DNA from: Salinibacillus aidingensis
Lineage (GTDB): Bacteria > Bacillota > Bacilli > Bacillales > Alkalibacillaceae
DNA: 64,000 nucleotides
NCBI RefSeq assembly: GCF_039522525.1
Contig: NZ_BAAADO010000003.1
Coordinates: forward strand, 124,001 to 188,000
Direction of reading: 5' to 3'
Below are positions 57,617-64,000 of the stretch, one piece after another. How positions within the stretch are numbered: position 1 is the first letter of the stretch; each line of letters begins with the position of its first letter. The notes below the pieces were generated by a model. It made no database searches, had not been told where the DNA came from, and saw nothing but the letters and a program-made list of their open reading frames with translations. The position numbers and the translations under genes are program-made.

Positions 57617-58899
57617 AAGAGATAACAATTCCTGAACTAGCTGAATCCATCACAGAAGGTACGATTTCAGAATGGCTTGTTAAAGAAGGGGACAAAGTCG
57701 AAAAGGGTGATCCAGTTGTAGAACTGGAAACGGATAAAGTAAATGTTGAAGTGAACACGGAATTTGAGGGTGTTTTAACAGAAATCGTTGCCGGTGAAGG
57801 AGAAGATGTTGAAATCGGCGATGTGATTGCCAAAGTAGACGAAAATGGAACAGCAGGTGGTGGAGTGTCAGCTGGGGAAACGAAGCCGGAAGAAAAAGAA
57901 ACAGAAGCACCTGCAGAAGAGAAAAAAGCAGAGTCAGAACCAGCTCCTGCTGCTAAAGAAGAGCCGGCAGCAGCCAGTGATGAACAGGATCCAAACACGG
58001 CACCTGTGGCTTCACCAGCAACAAGAAAGCGTGCTCGTGAGCTTGGTATTGATTTAAATGAGCTGTATCCTAAAGATCCATTAGGCCGTGTACGTGTAGA
58101 AGACGTAGAACAGGCTGCAAGAGAAAAAGTGGAAAGCAGTAAAAAAGCAAAGGATTCCGGTAAGTCTTCCAAAGACGCGGAGAAAACAGAATTTGATAAA
58201 CCTGTTGAGCGTGTCCGGATGTCCCGTCGTCGTCAAACCATTGCCAAGCGTCTTGTAGATGTTCAGCATACGGCTGCTATGCTCACAACCTTTAATGAAG
58301 TTGATATGACCGCCGTGATGAACCTTCGTAAAGAACGCAAGGAAACATTCCAGGAAAAGCATGGGGTGAAGCTGGGATTCATGTCCTTCTTTACAAAAGC
58401 AGTCGTTGGTGCACTTAAAGAATTCCCGCTTCTGAATGCAGAAATTCAGGGAGACGAAATTGTTAAGAAGAATTTCTATGATATTGGCATGGCCGTATCT
58501 ACAGAAGATGGTCTTGTGGTACCGGTTGTAAGAGATGCCGATCGTCTGGACTTTGCCGGTATTGAGAATAAAGTTGGCGAGTTGGCGAAAAAAGCCCGGG
58601 ATAAAAAGCTTGCCGTGGATGACATGCAAGGTGGAACCTTTACGATTACAAATGGAGGTACATTTGGATCCTTACTATCCACGCCAATCCTGAACTCACC
58701 ACAGGTTGGTATTCTCGGTATGCACAAAATTCAAAAACGTCCAATGGTTATGCCTGACGACAGCATCGAGGTTCGTCCTATGATGTATCTTGCCCTTTCC
58801 TACGATCACCGTATTGTAGATGGTCGTGAAGCCGTTCAATTCCTTGTAAGAATAAAAGAGATGCTGGAAGATCCGTATAGTCTCTTGCTGGAAGGATAA
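57613..58899 (+). CDS. odhB: dihydrolipoyllysine succinyltransferase (E2) of 2-oxoglutarate dehydrogenase
   Basis: A 428 aa core subunit: lipoyl domain 1-77 with lipoylated Lys42 (ETDKVNVEV), Glu/Ala/Pro linker, peripheral subunit-binding domain (ATRKRARELGIDLNELYPKD), and the catalytic domain ending LALSYDHRIVDGREAVQFL (HxxxDG). GTG start behind AAAGGAGGAG, coupled to odhA. Confidence 0.96.
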   Translation: MKEITIPELAESITEGTISEWLVKEGDKVEKGDPVVELETDKVNVEVNTEFEGVLTEIVAGEGEDVEIGDVIAKVDENGTAGGGVSAGETKPEEKETEAPAEEKKAESEPAPAAKEEPAAASDEQDPNTAPVASPATRKRARELGIDLNELYPKDPLGRVRVEDVEQAAREKVESSKKAKDSGKSSKDAEKTEFDKPVERVRMSRRRQTIAKRLVDVQHTAAMLTTFNEVDMTAVMNLRKERKETFQEKHGVKLGFMSFFTKAVVGALKEFPLLNAEIQGDEIVKKNFYDIGMAVSTEDGLVVPVVRDADRLDFAGIENKVGELAKKARDKKLAVDDMQGGTFTITNGGTFGSLLSTPILNSPQVGILGMHKIQKRPMVMPDDSIEVRPMMYLALSYDHRIVDGREAVQFLVRIKEMLEDPYSLLLEG

Positions 58900-58913
58900 T
58901 AGAATAAGATTAT

Positions 58914-58951
58914 AAAAAAGGCACTCAATTCATGACTTGGGTGCCTTTTTG
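58914..58951 (+). terminator. intrinsic terminator of odhAB
   Basis: AAAAAGGCACTCA and TTGGGTGCCTTTTT arms. The gap to 59153 holds nothing else I can identify. Confidence 0.85.
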
Positions 58952-59153
58952 AATTTAGATGGATTTGGCTTTAGTCTAGTGAAGGCCATAACCAGCTCGT
59001 GAGTTTTTTATAATGGTCTTCATCTTAATAAAGTAATGTAAAGACAATGGAATCTCATCAACTGCACTATATTTTCAAAAAATTCAATTTTTAGTGAAGA
59101 GAAGTCCAATTTCTGCATAAGATAACATTAATAAATCTTATGGGGGGAAATTC

Positions 59154-60317
59154 ATGAGTGATGATAAGAGAAGCTTTGTGATATCAGAAGAAGATTGGTC
59201 TCTCCATAAAAAAGGATATGATGATCAGCAAAGGCACCAGGAGAAAGTCAGAGAAGCCATAAAAAACCGGTTGCCTGATTTGGTGACAGAAGAAAGTGTG
59301 ATTATGTCAAAAGGAAAAGATGTCGTGAAAATCCCTGTTCGTTCTTTAAATGAATATAAAATCAGGTATAACTTTGATAAAAATAAACATGCCGGCCAGG
59401 GGCAGGGAGACAGCAAAGTAGGAGATGTTGTAGCTAAGGACGGCAAGCCTGAGCAAGGGCAGGCAGGTAATGGTCAACAGCCAGGGGATCAGCCCGGTGA
59501 GGATTATTATGAAACCGAAGTATCCTTTGAAGAACTGGAAGAGGCTTTCTTTCAGCATCTGGAGTTGCCTAATCTGGAAGAAAAAGAGAAGGATGACATT
59601 GTAACCACAGATACTGAATTTAGAGATCTTCGTAAAACAGGTCTCACCGGAAATATTGATAAGAAGAGAAGTCTAAAAGAGGCGCTGAAGCGAAATGCCC
59701 AGGAAGGAGAGGCATCTTTTTCACCCATTTACCCCGACGATCTTCGCTTTAAAACCTGGGAGGACATCGAAAAGCCAGATTCGAAAGCTGTTATCATAGC
59801 CCTGATGGATACCTCAGGAAGCATGGGAATGTGGGAGAAATATATGGCCAGGAGTTTTTTCTTCTGGACGACGCGTTTTCTTCGCAGAAATTATGATACG
59901 GTTGATATTGAATTTATTGCCCATCATACAGAAGCTAAAGTAGTTTCAGAGGATGAATTTTTTTCAAAAGGTGAAAGCGGGGGAACCATTTGTTCATCAG
60001 CCTATCGCAAAGCTTTGGAGGTTATAGAAGATCGATATAGCCCATCACGTTATAATATTTATCCTATTCATTTTTCTGATGGAGACAACTTAACTTCTGA
60101 TAATCGAAACTGTGTGAGCCTTGTTGAACAGTTGATGGAGAAGTCCAGCATGTTCTGTTATGGAGAGGTGAATCAGTATAACCGGCATTCCACATTGATG
60201 TCTGCTTATCACAAGTTTGAGGATCCGAAGTTTAAACACTATGTTTTGAAGCGAAGAGCAGATGTTTTCCATGCCATGAAGGAGTTTTTCAGAAAAGAAG
60301 ACACAGAAGCAGGCTAG
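59154..60317 (+). CDS. yhbH: sporulation protein YhbH (DUF444/VWA-like)
   Basis: A 387 aa protein needed for efficient sporulation in B. subtilis. Features: FVISEEDWSLHKKGYDDQQRHQEKV opening, Gly/Gln linker (about 85-120), and a von Willebrand-like domain with a MIDAS motif variant DTSGSMG and FISHHT-like FIAHHTEAKVV. DUF444 proteins work with PrkA kinases, encoded here at 48672. ATG behind ATGGGGGG. GCATAAGAT about 35 bases ahead resembles a SigE -10 box, but no -35 is clear. Confidence 0.93.
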   Translation: MSDDKRSFVISEEDWSLHKKGYDDQQRHQEKVREAIKNRLPDLVTEESVIMSKGKDVVKIPVRSLNEYKIRYNFDKNKHAGQGQGDSKVGDVVAKDGKPEQGQAGNGQQPGDQPGEDYYETEVSFEELEEAFFQHLELPNLEEKEKDDIVTTDTEFRDLRKTGLTGNIDKKRSLKEALKRNAQEGEASFSPIYPDDLRFKTWEDIEKPDSKAVIIALMDTSGSMGMWEKYMARSFFFWTTRFLRRNYDTVDIEFIAHHTEAKVVSEDEFFSKGESGGTICSSAYRKALEVIEDRYSPSRYNIYPIHFSDGDNLTSDNRNCVSLVEQLMEKSSMFCYGEVNQYNRHSTLMSAYHKFEDPKFKHYVLKRRADVFHAMKEFFRKEDTEAG

Positions 60318-60349
60318 GGGATGGGAGGCTTTCCCGTCCTCTTTTTTGT
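60318..60349 (+). terminator. intrinsic terminator of yhbH
   Basis: GGGATGGGA and TTCCCGTCC arms followed by CTTTTTT. Confidence 0.75.
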
Positions 60350-60449
60350 ATAAAATGGCGATTTCCTTTGTTAAAGAAGGTGCTTTAGAAGAAGCCCGCT
60401 TGAATGATATGTTAAAATGACAGTAAATGAACGGGAAAGGAGTCTGAAT

Positions 60450-60890
60450 GTGAAAAAGGGATTAATGGTAACCCTCATTTTCTTTATGACTACTCTGCTG
60501 ACAGGCTGTAATTTGTTTAATGAAGTGAATGACTCCCTGGATTATGCTAGTGAAGCGACAGAATATATTCATACACTAAGTGAGTTTAATTCCGATCTGC
60601 CGCAGCTTATGGAAGAGGCAGCAAATAATCCTGAAGTTGAGCAGCAGCTGAATGAACGCTTGAATAATATAGAAGAGCAGATTAATGAATTTACACAGCT
60701 TGAACCACCAGCTGTAGCTGAAGATCTTCATCAGCAATTCATTAAGCATAGTGAAAACTTAAATCAAACCATCCAGCAGGTCACCGAACAAGGGGATGTT
60801 GCGATTGAACAGCTGCAAAATTCCGAGATTGTGGATACCATTCGTGATATCACGAGTTTATTAAACCAGCTTGAAAACTTAGGCTTATGA
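60450..60890 (+). CDS. small lipoprotein (DUF6376-like)
   Basis: A 146 aa exported lipoprotein: signal ending LLTGC (Cys near 21), then all-helical sequence (LFNEVNDSLDYASEATEYI; QQLNERLNNIEEQINEF) that probably forms a coiled-coil bundle. Similar bacillus lipoproteins of DUF6376 have no known function. GTG 60450 lies 9 bases after AAAGGAG. Confidence 0.75.
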   Translation: MKKGLMVTLIFFMTTLLTGCNLFNEVNDSLDYASEATEYIHTLSEFNSDLPQLMEEAANNPEVEQQLNERLNNIEEQINEFTQLEPPAVAEDLHQQFIKHSENLNQTIQQVTEQGDVAIEQLQNSEIVDTIRDITSLLNQLENLGL

Positions 60891-60908
60891 AAGTTGCCGT
60901 AGCTTTTC

Positions 60909-61087
60909 AGTATTAGAAAACTCATGTATAATACATTTAGACTTACGCATATATTATAAAAGACCGTTGGCGATTCACCAACGGCCGTACAATAGCCCAA
61001 TTGGGGGCGACTCACACGTTAGAGCGTCAAAATGGTAACTACCCTAACTTGCTTGCCAGGCTTACAGGGTGGTTACTTTTTTATTTC
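60909..61087 (+). ncRNA. candidate antitoxin RNA (RatA/SR4-like) opposite the small toxin
   Basis: Plus-strand promoter TTTTCA (about 60903-60908), 17-base spacer, TATAAT (60926-60931). The transcript would end at a strong terminator, GTAACTACCCT with AGGGTGGTTAC followed by TTTTTTATT (61035-61087). It would overlap the 3' part of the toxin mRNA by about 130 bases, as in B. subtilis type I systems. Confidence 0.5.
60958..60985 (-). terminator. terminator of the toxin mRNA
   Basis: On the minus strand CCGTTGG(T) and (G)CCAACGG arms are followed by TCTTTTAT. Confidence 0.6.
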
Positions 61088-61153
61088 AGACAGTATCGTC
61101 GCGACGAATGTTCCAAAAGAAATCATTAACATCAGCGATTCGAATACTGTTAT
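61073..61153 (-). pseudogene. BsrG/TxpA-like type I toxin (holin-like) with ATA at the expected start
   Basis: The minus strand encodes TVFESLMLMISFGTFVATIL then SEIKK and TAA, a close match to the opening of B. subtilis BsrG (MTVYESLMIMINFG) and related holin-like membrane toxins. The codon before T is ATA (61151-61153), exactly 8 bases after AAAGGGGG, where ATG is expected. An in-frame ATG (61157-61159) lies inside the ribosome site. It is either silenced by a start mutation or uses a non-standard start. At about 26 residues it is also shorter than BsrG (38). Confidence 0.65.
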
Positions 61154-61251
61154 AAGCATCACCCCCTTTCATAAAGGGAGTGAGCCACCACCCAAACCAG
61201 CCTTATTGTACAAGAGTATTGTAACAAAAAATTGGAATCATAAGAAAAGGT

Positions 61252-61277
61252 TGAAACGTTTTCGTTCTTTTTTCGTA
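61252..61277 (+). promoter_or_regulatory. ECF-sigma-type promoter of the DUF2207 gene
   Basis: TGAAAC (61252-61257), 16-base spacer, CGTA (61274-61277): an exact SigW/SigX-class match, 28 bases before the start codon. Confidence 0.7.
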
Positions 61278-61304
61278 TATAGAGATAGGAAAGGAGAACT
61301 ATCC

Positions 61305-62984
61305 ATGAAGAAAATTGCATCTATATGTATGATTCTTGTTCTTATAGTATTATTTCCGATACAGGTCTTTGCTGTTGATTTTACCATCGAAAAGACTAGA
61401 ATTGATGCGTACTTACAGCAAGATGGAACTGTAGAAGTTACGGAATCCCATACGTATCAATTTGATGATGATTTTAATGGGATTACCCGGACGATTATTC
61501 CTAAAGAAGGTTCAACCGTTGAAAAGTTTTCAGCATCTGAGAATGGTTCTTCACTGGAATTTGAACTTGAGGATGGAAATACATACAAGGTATATCGTGA
61601 AGGCGATTCCGGAGAAACGATTACATTTGATCTTACTTATACCATTCAGGATGGGATGGAAATATACAATGATGTAGCCCAATTTTACTGGCCATTTTTT
61701 GATAAAAGTAACGAATCTGATTATGAGGAGCTCGATGTATTTATTCATCCGCCTCAAACCACATCAAATGTGATTGCTCTTGGTTATGACGAGGCACAGC
61801 AGACTGCTGAAACAGCAAATGATGGAGTTGTTCATTTTGATATGGGCAGAGTTAAGAGTGACAGAAATGGAGATATTCGTGTTGCTTATCCTCAGGAGCT
61901 TTTTCCGGCAGCATCGTTAACAGACAATCAATCCGTGCGAGAGGATATTTTAGCCGAACAGCAGAGACTGAAAGATGAACGAGCAGCTTTTCAAGATAGA
62001 CAGGAAAAGATATCAGATTTTGCTCCTTACATTCTTGGGGCTTTTGCCATCCTGTTTCTGGTACTCATCTGGTCAGCCTGGCGTAGTCATCAGGTCAAAA
62101 AGATAGAAGCAGAGCGTATGTATCCTGAACACACATTGGTTCCAAAAGAAGTGATGAGTACACCTGCTACGATACTTTATATGCAATCCATGCCACAGAA
62201 TGCCTATTTGGTTACGGCAGCACTACTGGATCTTGTTCGTAAAAAGTATGTAAAGCAGGAAGATCAAAATACTTTCACGGTTCAGCAACGAAACACAGAA
62301 CATTCCCATGAGGCATTTTTAATCAGCTGGCTGTTTGATAAAATCGGGAAAAATGGAACCTTCCACACAGAGGATTTAGAAGCCTATACAAATGAAAAGT
62401 CGAATCATAAAATCTTCCATGAAGATATGCAAACCTGGTCAGGAATGGTTGCCAATGAGATGGAAGGCCATAATTTGAAGGAGAAAAAGACAAAGCAGAA
62501 ATGGGCGACAGGATTAGTCGCTCTGTTAATGATTCCGTTTGCCATTATTTCAGGTATCCACCAGCTGTTTGTATGGATGTTTGCAGCGATTACCTTATTC
62601 ATTTCCCTCGAAGCATTCGCTTTGTTTTATTCACCAAAAACAGTGAAAGGGATTGCTATTCAAAATAAGTGGAAGGCCTTTCAAAGAAACTATCCTGACA
62701 CCGATGTTAGTAAGGTAAAGAAATGGAAGGATAACGATCAGTTAAGAGCTATCATTTACGCAATTGGATTAAATGATAAGAAAATGAATAAGAAAAGTGA
62801 ACAAATGATCAATCATTTGCCTGCAGCACAGGATTCCAGCCATAATATATCGGGTCTTCTTGTACTATCGGCTTCTGTTCAGCAAAGTTTCAGCCAAGCT
62901 GAACAAACGGTCTCTGCTACTACAGGAAGTGCCGGTACTGGAGCAGGAGCAGGCGGTGGCGGTGGTGGATCTGGAGCTTTTTAA
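61305..62984 (+). CDS. DUF2207 family membrane protein
   Basis: A 559 aa protein: signal peptide (1-23, cut at FAVD), external beta-rich DUF2207 domain (about 24-215; IDAYLQQDGTVEVTESHTYQFDDDFNGITRTI), membrane helix (about 243-262), cytoplasmic region, two further helices (about 405-445), and a Gly-rich end (GAGAGGGGGGSGAF). Function unknown; possibly an envelope-stress protein, as the promoter suggests. ATG 61305 follows AAAGGAGAAC; a longer frame from 61032 runs through the toxin locus and is not real. Confidence 0.85.
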   Translation: MKKIASICMILVLIVLFPIQVFAVDFTIEKTRIDAYLQQDGTVEVTESHTYQFDDDFNGITRTIIPKEGSTVEKFSASENGSSLEFELEDGNTYKVYREGDSGETITFDLTYTIQDGMEIYNDVAQFYWPFFDKSNESDYEELDVFIHPPQTTSNVIALGYDEAQQTAETANDGVVHFDMGRVKSDRNGDIRVAYPQELFPAASLTDNQSVREDILAEQQRLKDERAAFQDRQEKISDFAPYILGAFAILFLVLIWSAWRSHQVKKIEAERMYPEHTLVPKEVMSTPATILYMQSMPQNAYLVTAALLDLVRKKYVKQEDQNTFTVQQRNTEHSHEAFLISWLFDKIGKNGTFHTEDLEAYTNEKSNHKIFHEDMQTWSGMVANEMEGHNLKEKKTKQKWATGLVALLMIPFAIISGIHQLFVWMFAAITLFISLEAFALFYSPKTVKGIAIQNKWKAFQRNYPDTDVSKVKKWKDNDQLRAIIYAIGLNDKKMNKKSEQMINHLPAAQDSSHNISGLLVLSASVQQSFSQAEQTVSATTGSAGTGAGAGGGGGGSGAF

Positions 62985-63011
62985 GTAAATATAAATACCT
63001 TTGGGAATCCC

Positions 63012-63043
63012 CTGGATATCGATGTGGAATATCCAGTTTTTTT
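63012..63043 (+). terminator. intrinsic terminator of the DUF2207 gene
   Basis: CTGGATAT and ATATCCAG arms followed by seven T. Confidence 0.85.
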
Positions 63044-63159
63044 GTGCATTAAGCGTGTAATCATGGGTGACAATCAAATTCAACTTTCAACCACTTTTTT
63101 GTTTAATTTACAAAAATCGGCATAAACTAAGGGTGATCTTTAAGAAAGGAGTGTTACCT

Positions 63160-63783
63160 GTGAATGTAAAAAGGGTTCTCGTCGCTTTTGGCATTATGCT
63201 ACTTTTATTCACAGTGCAAAACGTGAATGTTTCAGCACAGACGGATACATACACGGTTCAACCGGGAGATACCTTATGGAAAATATCAGTAAGGTATGAA
63301 GTCGGGCTCTCAGAAATTATTAATGCCAACCCCCAATTCAGTAACCCTGATTTAATTTATCCAGGAGATAAAGTTTCTATCCCGCTTGGAGAAGGTACTC
63401 AATCGGTTGAAGAGGAAGTAGCCAGAATTACAAATGATTATCGTTCCCAAAATGGGCTAAGTCCTCTGAAGTTTGATTGGGAACTGGCAAGGGTTGCCCG
63501 ATATAAGTCAGAAGATATGAGGGATAAGGGATATTTTTCCCATACTTCTCCAACCTATGGCTCTCCATTTACGATGATGCAGAATTTCGGAATCTCCTAC
63601 ACCAGGGCAGCAGAAAATATTGCAGCCGGACAGCGAACCGCGCAAGAAGTAGTGCGTTCCTGGATGAACAGTCCCGGCCATCGGAAAAATATACTGGATC
63701 CCAATGTAACCCATATAGGGGTAGGTTATGCCAAAGGCGGGAGCTATGGACATTACTGGACTCAGATGTTTATAAAGAAATAA
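63160..63783 (+). CDS. secreted LysM-CAP domain protein (YkwD-like)
   Basis: A 207 aa exported protein: signal peptide (1-27, cut near VSAQT), one LysM peptidoglycan-binding motif (about 30-75, YTVQPGDTLWKISVRYEVGLSEII), and a CAP/SCP domain (about 82-207; ITNDYRSQNGLSPLKFDWELARVARYKSEDM, GYFSHTSPTYGSPF, AAENIAAGQRTAQEVVRSWMNSPGHRKNIL, GVGYAKGG). CAP proteins of bacilli are secreted, some spore- or germination-linked. GTG 63160 is 8 bases after AAAGGAG. Confidence 0.9.
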   Translation: MNVKRVLVAFGIMLLLFTVQNVNVSAQTDTYTVQPGDTLWKISVRYEVGLSEIINANPQFSNPDLIYPGDKVSIPLGEGTQSVEEEVARITNDYRSQNGLSPLKFDWELARVARYKSEDMRDKGYFSHTSPTYGSPFTMMQNFGISYTRAAENIAAGQRTAQEVVRSWMNSPGHRKNILDPNVTHIGVGYAKGGSYGHYWTQMFIKK

Positions 63784-63787
63784 TACT

Positions 63788-63834
63788 TAATAAGAAAAAA
63801 GTCCCTGTTATAAAACGGGGACTTTTTTCTTATT
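63788..63834. terminator. intrinsic terminator of the CAP gene
   Basis: AATAAGAAAAAAGTCCC and GGGGACTTTTTTCTTATT arms. The last 166 bases hold only a possible TATAAT (about 63953) for a gene beyond the window. Confidence 0.85.
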
Positions 63835-64000
63835 TTATACAAACTAAAATTGCTTTATTGGTTCGTAATGACGATGATTTCAGCAAAGGGGCATTGCAGT
63901 TGCACTTATTCTCCTTTAAAAAAATTGTGGAAACATGTATGGGCTTTCCGTTATAATGTTTAAATGTGTGAAGATTTTCGGTAAATCGCTTTCAATCGTT

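Noticed and set aside
61032..61304. N-terminal extension of the DUF2207 protein
   Set aside because: The signal peptide and ribosome site start at 61305, the ECF promoter lies inside the extension, and the extension crosses the antisense toxin locus.

Overview
The window is typical of a low-GC, spore-forming member of the Bacillaceae, probably a halotolerant genus near Halobacillus, Virgibacillus or Thalassobacillus. The reasons are strong AAGGAGG ribosome sites, frequent TTG and GTG starts, U-tailed intrinsic terminators after most operons, a T-box leader, CcpA-type cre sites, sporulation-linked prkA and yhbH, and acidic, Glu-rich secreted proteins. The genus is an inference. No rRNA, CRISPR array, prophage or intact insertion sequence was seen; there is one tRNA (Gly-TCC).

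Layout. 0.1-4 kb: nucleotide-sugar dehydrogenase, DegT aminotransferase and a glycosyltransferase. 4.4-7.5 kb: a large secreted GH97-type glycosidase, followed by a decayed uvrC fragment. 8-16 kb: accessory region with two DUF5667 secreted proteins, two rhodanese-like genes behind a CsoR/CstR-like operator, DUF302, a broken TlpA-like thioredoxin, and a response regulator next to a frameshifted histidine kinase. The second DUF5667 gene lies behind a c-di-GMP-I riboswitch, and a GGDEF/EAL enzyme is encoded 4 kb further on. 16-25 kb: asparagine synthase, a lipoprotein, the GGDEF/EAL gene, an alpha/beta hydrolase, and a sulfolipid operon (sqdB-sqdX-gtrA). 25.8-31 kb: DoxX, a fatty-acid operon (SDR, acyl-CoA ligase, TetR, thioesterase) with a TetR-type operator and a cre site, and histidinol phosphatase. 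31.4-34.6 kb: serine biosynthesis (serA plus a class V aminotransferase) under a T-box. 34.6-38.4 kb: ECF sigma/anti-sigma pair and an ABC-2 transporter.

38.4-54.5 kb: DUF1540 (frameshifted), tRNA-Gly, a COG3044 ATPase, queG, ogt, an amidase, trmL, a ketopantoate-reductase family gene, a quinone-detoxification operon (mhqO, mhqD, wrbA) behind an MhqR-like operator, prkA, a polar amino-acid ABC importer, and czcD-czrA zinc efflux. 54.7-64 kb: odhAB, yhbH, a lipoprotein, a type I toxin-antitoxin relic, a DUF2207 membrane protein with an ECF-type promoter, and a LysM-CAP secreted protein.

The most unusual signals outside genes are three intergenic islands, with a short fourth trace, built on a degenerate repeat with a nearly exact 21-base period (core GATAAA or its complement). 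Others are the c-di-GMP riboswitch on a DUF5667 gene, a BsrG/TxpA-like toxin whose expected start codon reads ATA, and a 33-base inverted repeat that encodes the C-terminus of one protein. Several -1 frameshifts in short homopolymers (TlpA, kinase, DUF1540) could be real decay or sequencing error; the same region also carries substitutions that point to real decay.
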